Positions 1 to 13,100 of a DNA stretch of 64,000 bases are shown piece by piece. Positions within the stretch are counted from its first letter, which is position 1. Each line of letters starts with the position of its first letter. The notes beneath the pieces were generated by a model, which saw only the letters and a program-made list of their open reading frames with translations, made no database searches and was not told where the DNA came from. The translations under genes and the position numbers were made by a program. The stretch comes from Zygnema circumcarinatum (Eukaryota > Streptophyta > Zygnematophyceae > Zygnematales > Zygnemataceae): assembly GCA_037447605.1 (NCBI GenBank), contig CM074805.1, positions 2,583,051 to 2,647,050 on the forward strand, read 5' to 3'.

Positions 1-482
1 GGAGCTTTTCTTAAAAAGCCAGTTTGGCGTTGGTGAGAGAATCTCGTCTTTAGCGACGAAGTGAATGAATATGTGAATGCTGCAGTGAAACACGTAATCT
101 CTTCGAAGAATTGCTGGATGACCTTGTTTGAAAGGCTTTCGGATAAGCCTGTTAATCAGGAAGCGGCTCCATTTTGCAATTTAGTCTGTTTTTTGGGTGA
201 TAGCTTACAACCACGTTTCCAATGATTAGTTTTCACGTAGACCAGTTTTTCTTCCATTAGAGGCAAAGGCTTTGCGAGGGCCATATTGTGGAGCTTGCAT
301 TCCCATTTAGAGCTCTTTGGCTTTTTTTGCGAGTTTAATCGGCTGAGTTTAGTTTAGCCAAGGGTTTGAAGTGGTCGGTATGGAAAAATGGCTGCGGATA
401 TTGTGATTGTATTATAGTTTAAGTTGATTTCTTGAGGTTTTGCAATAATTTTAGCTTGCGATGTTGCTTTGACTTCTTACAG
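1..482. other. Upstream/intronic DNA before the first recognised ABC1K exon
   Basis: No exon can be supported here. The next exon begins after an acceptor ending at 482, so this stretch is probably intron or leader of the kinase gene. The expected plastid transit peptide was not found and may lie outside the window. Confidence 0.4.
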
Positions 483-3400
483 GTTCGAGCGCGGACAATA
501 TCCTCCCCAGGGGCTGTCGTTGGAGTAGTTGCCAGAGGTGTAGAGATTGTGTGGGCTCTTGCATATTACTGGGCAAGTCTGTCTATCGACTTCTTTTTGG
601 GCAGAGGGGAGGAGATGGTACCTAAACGGGCCGAGCAACTCCGAACCCTTCTCTGTGATTTGGGCCCTTCCTTTGTGAAAGCGGGACAGGTACCTTACAA
701 TTTACGCTGAAGTCCTTTAAAGAATTTGCTACTTGTAGTTCTTCTGTAAGCAAAGTTTGTCTCATTGACAATTCTGGTGCAGCCTCGTCGGGTCCTTACC
801 CAAGCTTACAGTTTAAAGCTCCCTCTAATGTATGGCACAGGTGCTTGCCAATCGACCTGACATTGTTCGAGAAGACTATATGAATGAGCTGTGCATCCTT
901 CAAGATGATGTTCCGGCGTTTCCAAGCCAGGTTGTATTTCTCAGCCTGAAATGGATTATTTTCTTGACCTAGTTGTGGAGAATATCTTCTCCTCCTAGAG
1001 ACCTTCTCTTTTTTTCAATTACTCTTCACAGAAAAATATGAGAGACTGGTTACTTTGTGAGGGACTTATTTGGAAGCTATGTTACCCCCATTAGGTCCGT
1101 GGTCTCTTTTTACAACGTTTTCTGGAACTTTTGTCACATGCCATTGGTAGCTCATTAACTAAACCTGGCCGAAGAACGGATGATACATTTCATAATGTAA
1201 ATGGCGGGATTCTATCTTTACGAGTGGTTGCGTACATCATGTTCTCATCATTGTTACACTTTGACACTCTTCAGAATTCTTCAATTCTGAAGTGAATTGT
1301 TTTGGGTTCCTGTTAGCAAAGCCTGACCTGCTTGTACACGCTCATGCAGGAAGCTTTTGCAATAATGGAGAGTCAGTTTGGCCGGCCCCTTGAAGAAGTT
1401 TTCAGTAAAATATCACCATGTCCTGTTGCAGCTGCGAGCCTTGGGCAGGTTTATCGAGCGACTGTGCGTGGGACTGAGGAGGAAGTCGCTGTAAAGGTGG
1501 GACCTAGCTGGTTTGTGAATCGTAAAGTAGGGAGGAAACTGTATGGATGTTGTAATGTGTTTCAGTGATTAAATTTGATGAGTTTGCCATACAAGCTGAA
1601 AAACTAACTCTGACACGTAGTGCTGGTTGAGTTGCTGGATCAAACTTATTGCTCTACGTAATGCCTCAGATTTTCCGTTAATTTCGATACTATGTTGGCT
1701 CTGCAGGTTCAGAGACCGGGTATAGAGCCTGTCATTTATCGCGATCTCTTCTTGTTTCGGACATTGGCATCTTTCCTGACAGGCATCAGCTTGCGCAAAT
1801 TGGGCTGCAATGCGGAACTCATTGTGGACGAATTTGGAGAGAAGTTGCTGGATGAACTTGATTATCGTCAGGTTGGTGTTAGATTCCTCATCGCTGATAT
1901 AAGACACTGCCATATGGCTGGCCTGGAATCTTTTGCATTATAGCTTTTTTTGGGAGGGAGGGAAATACGTAGGCCCCGCTTAATTGTATTCATCCATCCA
2001 TTTGCATGTTGTTGTGTTGCTGAGTGCGTCAGTGAAGTGATTTGTTTCTCAAGAGAAATGTCTAATTATGCATGTCTTATGCTCTTTATGCAGGAGGCAC
2101 GGAATATTGAAAGTTTTTATGAAAACTTCCTTAACGATCCTACTGTGAAGATTCCAAAGTGTAATATAGAACTAAGTACAGATCAAGTGCTTGTGATGGA
2201 GTGGATTGATGGTATTCGATGTACAGATCCTCAGGTGAGCATTCTACACTTTTGGTTGGTGCAACTTATTTTCCTTTTGCGGGCTTGACCATCTTCTCCA
2301 TTATCGTTTTGTCGTCTGTTTGTTCTTTAAGTGTAAGCCTATCTCCTGTTCGAACTTGTATTGGAAGGGATAGGACGAACTTGTTCGCTAATATATGTAT
2401 CCCCTTGAGCGTTGTCTTGATGTTCATGGTGCTTCAAATTTTGCTCCCATATTCCTTGCTACCCCGCTTCTGCATGCTGCTTACAGTGAGGATGCGATTT
2501 GCAAATGTTGACAGGCGATCAAGGAAGCTGGTGTTGACGTAAAACTATTCTTGACTGTTGGCGTTAGTGCTGCTCTGCGGCAACTTTTGGAGTTTGGTCT
2601 ATTTCACGGTGACCCACATCCTGGAAACATTTTTGCAATGCGGGATGGTCGAATCGCATACGTTGACTTCGGAAATGTTGCAGAGCTGAGTCAGGTAGGT
2701 GCACAAAAAAAATATTGTTTTTCACATCCTGTTTGGGCTTGTTTTTTGCTACCTACTCATACTGGCAAACTCGATCTTGTCTTTAAGTGAGTGGGCTCTG
2801 AATGGCTTTAGTAAACTTTTTTTGAGAGAAGACACTACGGAGAAGACATGCTGGGCGTAGAGACTGGTTAATTATGTCTTGCTGGACTGAGAATGCTTGA
2901 CAGGAAAGAATTAGCCAGAAGTAACTTGAGATTCTGTTTTGAAGTAGCATTTCAGGGCTGCAAAGTTTTATCCTGATATTTTCTCCTTTGAGCGATGTTG
3001 TGGCTACAGTACAACAAGGAGATCCTCATTGACGCAGTTGTGCATGCGGTAAACGAGGACTATGTGGAGATGGCCGGGGATTTCACCCGCCTCGGATTTC
3101 TGGCGAGCGGGACTGATGTCGCCCCGATAGTGCCGGCCCTGGAAACGATTTGGCAAGACTCCACTGGAAAAGGGCTTGCGGACTTCAATTTTCGAACTGT
3201 TACAGGTGCATGCAGTAACGAAGCAAAGTGCATGTGTACATTCGTCTTGTTTAAAAATTGTGTCTGGATGCGCCGTAAATCATTCTCTCCGTCCTTCCTC
3301 TGCAAACTGGCTGGACTGAAAGTCTTTGACATTAGGAAATTTTCGCAATCGGCATGGCAGGCAAATTCAATCAGCTCGTGTATAACTATCCCATTCGTAT

Positions 3401-5451
3401 CCCTGAAAGGTTCTCCCTGGTCATTCGGTCACTCCTCACACAGGAAGGCATCTGCCTGACACTACAACCTGATTTTAAATTCCTTGAGGTGAGGTCGATG
3501 GTCTCCCGTGAAGCATGGTACCCATTTTCCCACTTCGTCTCGTCCGAACTTTGTGATCGTCTTTGTGACCTTCCTTACAAGGCGACGGGACATTTGAATT
3601 GGTGTCAGGTGGCATACCCATATGTTGCTAAGCGGTTATTGACAGATCCAGATCCGGCATTGCGATCACGGCTCATTCAGGTGAGAAAAAAAAACAGTGG
3701 TCCTTTGGTCAGATATTCGCCCCTTTTTCTGTCTTTCGTAGGGGTGACTATTCCCGGATATGGCATGGGGGGGAAACGATTCATGTTGATGGGAGAAAGA
3801 GTAAGAGTTTTGGATGCGGTTAGAAGCTCAGTTTTCTTCCACAGGCCTTTGGATACTGATGCATGACACTCCAGGGCTCCACTTTTTTTGCTGCTCATCT
3901 GAAAACCTTAGCCACACAGCTTACACTTGGGGTCTTGCACAAGGTACTTTAAACCTTATGTGGGTGCTACTAGATTTTTTTCCATCAATGTGAAATGTGA
4001 ATGTAGGGCTTTCGTCCTCACTTTGCAGGTGTTATTCAAGGATGGTGTATTTCAGTGGAAGCGTCTTGAAAATCTGATTCAGCTTGCACGGGAGTCCGTT
4101 GCTATTACTAACCGAGCGTTGCGGAAAGGAGGCCCGTCAGGAGGGAACCGTGCTGCTAGGTGTGTTGAGAGTGCTGCTCCAAACTGGGCGGGAAATCGTC
4201 TGTCTTAAATTTCAGTAGGAAGGGACATTAGCAGAGTTAGCTTAAAGTGCTTCTTCAATTATCTCGGCCATGCAGCGTCTCGCCTCAACCTCTGTATTTG
4301 AACTGCATCACGCACATTTCTCAGGAGAAGTGCTGGCGGAATTTCATGGACGTGAAGGGATAAAAAAGGAGACTGATTGTGATGCCTCTTCTGTGGGTAT
4401 GTGTCTGCCAGCCGAGGAAACCATCAATCAGGGACAGGACCAAGCGAGGGATTGGATTTAAGCGAAACAATTCGTGATGGAGCAAGGGTGATGGTGACAG
4501 ATGCAGCGCTAAGGCGGCAGCTCCTGATGGCGTTCACAGAGGATTCCAGATTGCATGTGCAAGAGGTGAGACATGAGGAAGACTTGTTATCGCGCTCAAA
4601 AGAACAAGGTGAAGTCGAAGGACAGACCTGTGAATATATGAAAGAACATAGGGGTTGAGTGTGGAAGGAAGGGGGAATGAGAAAAGGGAGGGGAAGGAAG
4701 TTGAAGAATGGATGAGGGGATGGGGAAGGGGTGGAAAGGGAAGTGTGGTTGTGGGTGGGAGCGACCACCTGTCGTCATAACTATTGAGAGTTGTGCTGAA
4801 TTTTCCAAAGATACCACAGATTTGTTGGAGGCACTCCGTCTTCGTCGTCCTTTCCCTTGCTTGTTAAGTCCTGCATTTTACACTTGGAGCGGTGAGGCTG
4901 ACTTGTTTCCTTTGCTGATTTCTTTGGGGTTTCCCAGTTGGTAGACATCTACAACTTAGTCGCTCCAGAGATCGAACCGGGCAATCTTGTTGGGGATTTG
5001 ATACAAGGTGAGCTCCATGTCCTTTCGTACAAAAACTGCATAATCGTCTGTGATTCTCTGTGCCTGCCCCCTGCAAACGTCGGAAATGGTCAAGCTTAAA
5101 ACCTCTTTACTTCTGTACGGATGCTTTTTCACTTTCTCTTTCGTATGGTGGTGTATGCATAGGGTCAAAGGATCTTCATTTAGTCCAGCCCCAGTAAATG
5201 CAAACCAAACAGAAAGGATACGAGGAAAGGATGGATTTGTTGTTTTGGACATCTTTCTCTCTCTCTCCCCCCTCTCGCTCTCTCTCTCTCTCGTCCACTT
5301 AACTCCTCCCTCCCTCCCTTTCCCTGTAGAAAAATAGATAAAATCAAGCAGTAAGTTCAACCTTCGTCAAGATTGTGATGTGGCAGGAATTCCGTCAATG
5401 GGTCGTGACCTTTTGCTGCAGTGGAGCGATCGGGTCCTCGCTCGCCGATGA
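483..5451 (+). CDS. ABC1K1: Plastid ABC1-family atypical kinase, ABC1K1/PGR6-like (5' end missing)
   Basis: Thirteen exons can be joined in frame: 483-689, 841-930, 1350-1496, 1707-1871, 2094-2234, 2515-2694, 3010-3205, 3361-3488, 3609-3680, 4029-4159, about 4445-4565, 4938-5007 and 5387-5451 (TGA). They encode about 570 residues. Visible hallmarks are the N-terminal KAGQ motif, the alanine-rich loop AAASLGQVYRA, the lysine motif VAVKVQRP, the catalytic segment HGDPHPGNIF and the metal-binding VDFGN. Segments such as NRPDIVREDYMNELCILQDD and IRSLLTQEGIC match my recollection of Arabidopsis ABC1K1 (PGR6), a plastoglobule protein affecting plastoquinone and tocopherol homeostasis; this orthology is from memory, not a search. 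The alanine-rich loop replacing a glycine-rich loop is normal for the family. The start codon and transit peptide are not identified, and the acceptor near 4445 was chosen only because it keeps the frame. Confidence 0.9.
5256..5293. repeat. CT-rich microsatellite in the last ABC1K1 intron
   Basis: An imperfect run of CT dinucleotides interrupted by short C tracts lies in the intron between 5008 and 5386. It is followed by TCCC repeats that extend the pyrimidine tract towards the acceptor. Confidence 0.8.
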
Positions 5452-6035
5452 AAGGCTGTTACTGACGTGGTAAATTTTCATAGCCTGTTGTTGTGGTCCC
5501 GATATCAAACTGTGTAGGTGTGCCGCAGCTCAAACGGGCTGACATGTTGTCGGCTTGTCTGGAGCGAAAAGGCGCTTGACGTATATTGGCAGACATCTTT
5601 GTAAATTTTAGTAGTACTTGGCTGGAAATTTTGGTATTAATTCTTAAAAATAGCAATCGCCTTAGAACTGCCTGTCAAGCTTTAGAGTTGCAGCACCTTG
5701 GCTATATCGTAGACAGTTTCTGTTGTAGTTTGCTAGCTTTACTGATTGAAGCCATAGTAATCATGTTGTAGCTATTGTGCTCACTTACAAGCAGTTGGAA
5801 TGGACGGGTAGTTCATTCCAACTACGTGATTTGTCTTTTTCGTACCTCTCAAGGCTCTCCTTTGTAGTAATATTAGCTTAGTGCTGAAGTGATTTCAGTG
5901 AGTCCCTCTCCCTTCCACATCCTCGTGTTGTGCACTTCCCTCAGAGCAATGGGTCTTAAGTTGACAATAGGATGGACAAATCGACAATTGACCATGCCAT
6001 TCATATGGCCAGGCCCGAGCCAGCCTGTGGGGATG
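5452..6035. other. Convergent 3' intergenic region
   Basis: The kinase gene (+) ends at 5451 and the TANGO2 homologue (-) ends at 6036, so this holds both 3' untranslated regions. I see no additional gene; the short open frames lack splice-site or family support. Confidence 0.6.
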
Positions 6036-8062
6036 TCACTGAGGGATGTCAATGGTGAAAGTAAACACGTGGTCTTTCCACAGCCCTCCTTCCAAATACC
6101 GTTCATGAAACTCCACTTGCCCATTCTTATTAACTGCAATGGCAATACAGCTCCGGGTACCGTACCGCCCCTGCAGACGCGAAGCAACTAGGCATCTGAA
6201 ATAAGTAGGCCGCCTTCAGAGAGATAGTAACATAAGCTTCGACAACATAACCTGCCATTTGATGGCATCGCCATCGTGAGTTCAATGCCTCTTCCGTTCT
6301 TCCGACAACAGGGACAATGATGGACTCTAGGGGATATGCAAGGACATGCACGAGACGAAATCTGCATACAGTAAGTCACGCACAATGAGGACTCTAGATT
6401 CGTCTGTTACTCATACATTTTAACAAAATGAAAGGACATGCCGTGGAGCAGCGAAAGTGGTCAACGAAAGCTCACATGAGGCGTTTCACACTCCACAAAC
6501 GCCGGACTAAGCTCCCGCTCCCATTCAATGCTGCAACCCGTCGAAGGCAACAAGTGGTCTTCACACTTCTCCCGGTCGTATAAAACATTTTCAATCACCT
6601 CCACCAGCGGCACTGCTCGAGTGCCGTGCGTATCCAGCAAAGCTTTTAAGCGCTTCTTGGCAAGTTCTACCTGCAGTAAAGCGGACTTATACATCACAAT
6701 GCTGTGGAAGCCTGTCTGAGACAGCCTTCGTCGCTGCAAACGTGCATGAACTTCAATCGACAAGGAGAAAATTCTCAATATTACAACCAGTCTGAACAGA
6801 GCTTGTGTGCATGCAGTGCAAGTCACAGCTTTTCTCCAGAGCAATTACCTTTGGCCATGGAGTATCAAGCAGTGCATTACTTAGTCCATGGATACCACAT
6901 GTCAATCTCTGAGGCTGGACTTGAGAACACGTTGGCCTGTTTGGCAGGTATGCCATTTCCATTGTCACGAGGTCACCAACAACAAGGTTGAAACCGTTAT
7001 AATGATTGACTTCTCCAGCCAGTTGCTGCAAGTACTCTGTTGGAGATTTGTCCGACTGCTGTGACGAAGGACAAGGACAAAAAGGGGTGCGGAAGCGAGG
7101 GGAAGAGGAATGATGAGAGAATTAGTAAAGTAGTTCCTCCCCTGATGTCACCCGCATGCTGCCATGAAGTGAGTGGAAGGCCAAGTCCATCATAAGAAAA
7201 GCTTATTTGCCGCATCAACAATCGAAACTAGTGAAACTGGTGTTCGCAAAGCTATTGCGCATAACGCCTTAAGGGCGGCATTACTTCCAATGCCTTGAGG
7301 AGCTCATATCTGGAAGTTGCAATTTCAACAGCAAAGTAATAAGTGGTTGCTGTTATCTAAACCGTGACCTTCAGCTACGGAGCGCATGTTTACAAATCGA
7401 TCCAGCACAGGATGAGGGGAGAATCTTGCAGTCTGTGTGTTTCTTGCCATATCGAACATGCATCAGGGATTTGAAAAAGAGCATGACCTGAAGAAAATGA
7501 GTAGTAAGCTCGCCGCGTGTGAGAGCGTGGGGGTCTGATGCAGGCTCACGGTAGTTTGTCAGCAGAGCCAGGCGGCCATTCTTGTGTATGCCAAGCCATG
7601 TGCCACCCTTCTCACCATCCCTTCCGCCCAGGATGGAGGCATCATCACACCAATAATGGCTTGCAGTCGTGGGTCTGTTGCATTGAGCCCAACAAGGTGT
7701 CCAAAAACCAGTGTCAGTCTGGAGGCCCGCCATACTTGCGCATAGGATAATGTTGCCTATCATACCAACTTAATCAGCAACTGAATTTCTCAGAGCACAA
7801 ACAACGACGGTGGCGACTGTGCAGGAGCTAGATGACACAAATCTTTGTTCGAAAAAACGAAACAAACGGCAAACGTGAATCGAAATCAGGAAATTTAGCC
7901 GTATTCTGTTTTTGTCACATAAAACTTCTAAATAAAATGATGTACGAAATAATCTCCTTCCGTATGGCAAGCGCTCTACCTGGAGTGAAGCTCATCTCGG
8001 TTGGAGGCCAACAGCAGCCGATAGAGAGGATGGTCATCAAATAACCACACGCACATGCACAT
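6036..8062 (-). CDS. TANGO2: TANGO2 family protein (NRDE domain), complete
   Basis: Five minus-strand exons join in frame without an internal stop: 8062-7980, 7674-7488, 7055-6849, 6670-6476 and 6170-6036. The product is 268 residues, close to the 276 of human TANGO2. It opens MCMCVWLFDDHPLYRLLLASNRDE, so Cys2 and the family NRDE motif (residues 21-24) are both present. Later conserved blocks are GGTWLGIHKNGRLALLTNYREP, RGELTTHFL, YNGFNLVVGDL, GLSNALLDTPWPK, and the C-terminal YGTRS block with HERYLEGG. An alternative start is the second ATG at 8056, which gives MCVW and fits the family's MC-start equally well. The family is linked to Golgi/ER organisation, mitochondria and acyl-CoA/haem handling in animals; the plant role is unclear. 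The gene is convergent with ABC1K1 and divergent from the next gene. Confidence 0.93.
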
Positions 8063-10145
8063 GGCTGTCGGCTGAACAGCACCAGCACCTGGTATCCTTC
8101 AATAAATAACAAAGAATTCAACTCCTATAAATCCTGAAGCAAACTTTCAATTCCTAAACACCCTAAACACGAGAACCGTGTAATAATCCAAAGAACGAAA
8201 GTCCTCGGATCCTTGTGACGCATGTCAGCTTTTCTTTCCTTTTTTTAACATAAAATGTGGCATCCGTCAAGGTTGTGCAACGTCAAATCCGTCAGCCCTA
8301 AAGGCTTAGCAGGTGCAAAAACTTGCTCAAGAAAACAGCAAGTTCTAATGTTCCTAGAGCAAACTCAAAGCATCGCATTCACTTTAACATGAGCCAGCAC
8401 GGCCTCTCGTTGTCGTAACGAGTCAGCGGAAAGCGACGCAAATGGAAGCACAAATGGACATCTCCACTTCAAGCTCACGCAATCCACAGAATTCTGTGTT
8501 TTGAGAATGATTGAAAAGGAGAGAGATTAATGGAAAGAGAGGAGAGCGGGGGAGCAAAGGCTATTCGTACCGAAGTTTATTGCGAGAGCTTTGTGTTTTT
8601 GGTGCTTTATTGCAAGCTGTGATCAGTTTAGAGGAGAATCAACGGAGGCCGAGCGGAGGATGAATAGTGAACGTGCGTTCGGACTTTTGTAGGCCATGAA
8701 AGCCTTCGTAAACTCAGTACTCGTTGTTTTTTTCTTTAGATGCCAATACCTTATTCTGCAGGTGCGTTATTTGCTTTTCTATAGTCCAAATGCAAGAGCT
8801 TGACAGGCACTGTCACCGATATCTGACACAACTGACGAGGGTAGCAGAGACTGGAGTCTATGTGTTACGAAAGCAAACGATTGAACTTTCTCCTTCTTCC
8901 CCTTCTGTTTTACACATGTTCGTTGCAGGTTCGAGTGAAGCAGGTATAACTTGTAGGAGTGAACCATACTTTAAACGTTGTGTTACTTCTCACGACGAAT
9001 GTTGTTTTCTTTAATTTGTCCTTTGCCAGACGAGTTATTCTGTGGCCTTGTGTTGTATGGCCACCTCTCGAAGTGCATGAGGTGCAAATAAAATATTATT
9101 GACATAGCGCATAACTAGCGCAAGTCTTGCATGCGAGAGATCAAGCAAACAACGACGTATAGCATATAGCTCGCATTTTTTTGGGTGCTGTTAGTTGTAA
9201 CAGCATTCTGTGCACATAACTCTTGTAAGGTACAGCTCTGGTATAGACATGGAAACCTTAGTCTCTTTGTCATCTCCTTGGAAGTGTTGCTCTGATGAGA
9301 TCAATGCCACTTGTCCTCCCATTTCTCCGGCCATTGTGTGGTCTATCCAAATTCTCTGGTTACGAAAAGAAGTGAAGGTGCTGTTGGCGCAGGTGCTGTA
9401 AGTGCAGGTGCTTCATCGTCACCAGTTACATGCCCTAATCCCATACGATGATGATCTTTAGGGTTGTGGGAAATCAAGAAGATATTAATGAGCGCAAGAG
9501 GGGATTTAAGAAGAGACATTTAAACAAGTGAACTGGCGTCGACGCCATCACAGCCACACAGACAACACGGCATCATGTCGAAACCAATGTGAAGCACAAA
9601 TCCCAAACGGTCACAGATCTCCTCCGACCGAAGCAAGCCGGCGACTGCGCGCCATCTCCATGGCTGCACAACAAAGCTCTCCGCCTCCCTGCCTCCTCAG
9701 AGCTCTCCTCTCCTCTCTCTTCTCCTCTGCTCTCCTCCCCTCTCCTCAGCTCTGCTCCAACAAAAGCAAAAATGGTCTGACAGAGGAACCACGAAACCCC
9801 GCCCCCCGACAAAAGGAGAACGGCGCCGTACGGCCTCCGTTCCATGCTCCTCAGTAAAGTGCGTCATAACAGGACGTCACGGTCAGTTTACCGTACGACC
9901 TACCGAACACAATCCGTTGCACATGTACGGACGCAAGGTCCTCTCTGGGTTCCCCCCCTCCTCCCTCTCCCTCTCCTCCGCCTTTCTCCTAGCAGGGTGG
10001 GTCCTGCTTCCAGCTGTGAGGGGGAGAGAGATGGACGATGCGCACCTCCGGCTCAAGCACTCGCGAGTTGTGAGCTTAAAATTGCATTTAATTGGAGAAT
10101 TTTAATAACCCTAACCTCTCTTTAAGCCTCTTGGGGTAGACCTCC
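8063..10145. other. Divergent intergenic region; possible unplaced exons near 8.8 kb
   Basis: This separates two divergent genes and should contain both promoters. An open frame at about 8790-9014 (MQELDRHCHRYLTQLTRVAE...) is followed by AATAAA at 9087, but no start or partner exon was found. From about 9600 the sequence becomes pyrimidine- and GC-rich and carries GCCGTACGGC near 9827, TACCGTACG near 9889 and CCCTAACC near 10110, resembling the promoters elsewhere in this window. Confidence 0.4.
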
Positions 10146-13100
10146 ATGACTTCTTCACAGCCTCTGGCGAGGCGCATTCTGCAGTCGCACAGACCGTGGA
10201 GGGAGGTCGCAGTATGGTTTGTGGCGCTGTTGGTAATGGGCCTAGTTTTACTTCAGCTTGCGGATGCCGCTGCCAGTTGCGAGGAGGTGCAGTCCTTGTG
10301 CTCCTAAAGTGACCCTCTGCTCTCGAGTGAAGTAATGCACGAAATTCTGCGAAAGGAGCTGGACATTTAAAATGGAGTTCACTAAGTGAGAAATTGAATT
10401 TTCCATATCGGCATGGGGTTTCTCAATTCTAATGCAAGCACTTGAATGCAGGCAGCTGATTTTTGTTATTTGAAGGGCTGGAAAGGGCAGGAGAGATGTT
10501 CAAGAATGGATGGTAAAGATCGAAACGATTCAGACACGGCAGAGAATGAATGCTGGGAACTGGCTGTTTCAGAGAAGGAGGATGACTTATGGTTGCAGAA
10601 GTTGGAGGCGTCATGCTCAAGTGTAAGCATTTGAGGTTCGTTTTTCAATTGGCTTCTGCATTTTTTCGTGTTTCTTTATTCATGGAAGTGGAAGTAATGC
10701 GTATCATGGAGTATTTGCAAACACCACGCTCAGCATTACGATTACTATGTAACTTCGCAAGAAGCAGAACGTCACGAAGGCACATTTCCACAAAATGGGT
10801 AGGCGCTTATGACTCCTCAATTCAGCGGAAGTGAAAACATTTGGCCATTTTACTACGATTTTCTCAACTTTGCCGATGTCTCAGCAGGACATTGCTGAAT
10901 TTATAAGATGGAGGAAAAATGTACCCATTAATTCTGCAACAGTAGGGGAAAACAACCCAAAGATTCGTCGAATTCTTCGAAACAAACGATGGACAGGAAA
11001 GGCAGTTAAGTTCATGGATAAAGAAAAGAATCCGGAAGAGGAGGACCTCCCCGACTTTTCAAAGCTTGACCCTTTTCAACTGAAAGAGGAGCTCCTTCTG
11101 AATTCTCAAGTTCAGGTTTGTATCTTTCCTATAACAGATTTTGACAAGAATGGTCTATAGCTTTCTTGCCCAGTATGTTGTCTTTACTCGGGAACACAAC
11201 GATTTTCAAGTCGATGACTAACGTTAATTTGCCTATTGCTGCAGGCACCAAAGCATCGTGTAAGTGAAGAGCTTATGGACATAACTACATTTCGTTACTA
11301 TTTATGGGCACGCTATGAAGAAGCTCACGAGTATAGAACCTACCTCAAGAATGCTATTGCGAAAGAGATAAATGTATGAAGTAGTCGACTTAAACCACAC
11401 ATCTACCACAAGTTTCCTTTTTTTTTTTTTTTTTCCTGCCTCGCATATACCTATTTGTTGAGCCATAGACAGGGGTGATGCTTGATGTCTAATGAACCCC
11501 GAATATTCTGCAGGAGGATGGTGACGTGACGAATGACAGCTCAACATTGTCGCGTTCGTTGGTTAATCGTCTTGCTGAATCTGATTCATGGACGACAATT
11601 AAGAACTACAAGGTGCAGATCCGTGTGGCCTGAAAGTTTGTTCAGGTTTTTGTTTAAAATACATCAGCTTATAAGCAAAGTTTTCGTCCAACTCTTTATT
11701 TAATCCCTTGTCGTACGAATTCTATTCATAAAATCTCTAGTGGCAGTTATGAAGTATTTGACTAATAAAAAATGCAATGTTTCAGCACAGTTCACTTGCG
11801 ATGATGGTGTTGGGGTGGGCGGTTGATCTTTTGCCTACTTGCGTTGGGTGAATGGCTCTCGTTCGGGCTGTCATATGTTGGGCAAACGTTTCTCCTGCAT
11901 GTTCTCTGTGCAGGATGTCCGAGGAGCTCATATTCTCTACGACTCTGAAACGTTTGCATGCCTGCTGGTGGTGGAGAACGCATGTAACTTTCAGCCAAAT
12001 AATCAAAACGGTGGAAGTGTCTGGTTTACAATGAGCGATGACAACTTATCAGAGTAGGCTCTGAGGCACTCACAAAGTAGTGCATTGTAGGTGGCATTTG
12101 CCGCTCCTTATCCCAGACTTCATATGAAGGATGGATGGATACTGCCAAGACTTTTGAGAGTAGATGCCTAACATATCTTTTTGTTTTCGTATCTATCTCA
12201 TTAGGGAATGTCTCTACTGAGAGTTTGGCTTTGTATGGTTGTCCTTGGCTACGTCTGTATAGGCTCATAAATGATGGAGACATCTGCAAGCAGGCTTCAC
12301 GCCTTGGGAAGGACCATATGGGGCTGGACGATCCACAAAACATTAGGTGAGTAAAAATTGACTTGATGAATTTGATTGATTGCAGCGTGTGCCCAATGTC
12401 CCTCTGGTTATGCACTAACCATTTCCTTGGAAGGTTTGGCGTTCTGAGCATTGTGAGCTCCATTCCTCACAAGATTTTGAACTCAATCTTAGTTTCTATC
12501 TAATGTCTACGACGCTATCGTGCAATTGGCGGTTGAAGTGGACATCATCATGCAATAAGCATTTTCACTGAACATCAGTAAAAACGTCCATGCAGACTTC
12601 AGTACTCTCGGCATCGGCTGTTTGAGTTGAGCAGATCAAAACATTTTGTATGCACTGTACATGCTATTGCTAAGTAGATACAAGCAGAGTCGGCTTACAT
12701 GTGCGTTTTACTGCAGAGCACGAGAACCGTTTGGTACTCTTGAGAAGGTTGCAAGGCGACACGGAACCTTCGTTTCCAAAGAAGTGGTGAAGGATATCCC
12801 TTCGCTCAAGGGGGTGAGGACCGTCCCCATTCTAAAAACATTCAAGCTTTGGTTTTTCAATAGTCCAGCGCAATCTACTGAAGCTGGTCCGTCGGTTTTA
12901 CTATGGGTCCTTATGGGAGCTTCACAAAGTTCAAAAAACACCGCGCATTCTAAACCTGTTCGGATAGAAGTTGACATGCACAACAATGCCCACTATAGGT
13001 TTGTATGTCTTCAATAGACTGTCGCATTTTTTAACATGGATGAATCAAATTGCGATTCTTGACGGATAAGGTCCTCTCCGGCGTCCTCAGGATGTGGTCG

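Noticed and set aside
10820-10890. Segment reading SENIWPFYYDFLNFADVSA in a different frame from the accepted exon at 10888
   Set aside because: It stops within four codons of the overlap and leaves no room for an intron. Probably chance, though a frameshift cannot be ruled out.
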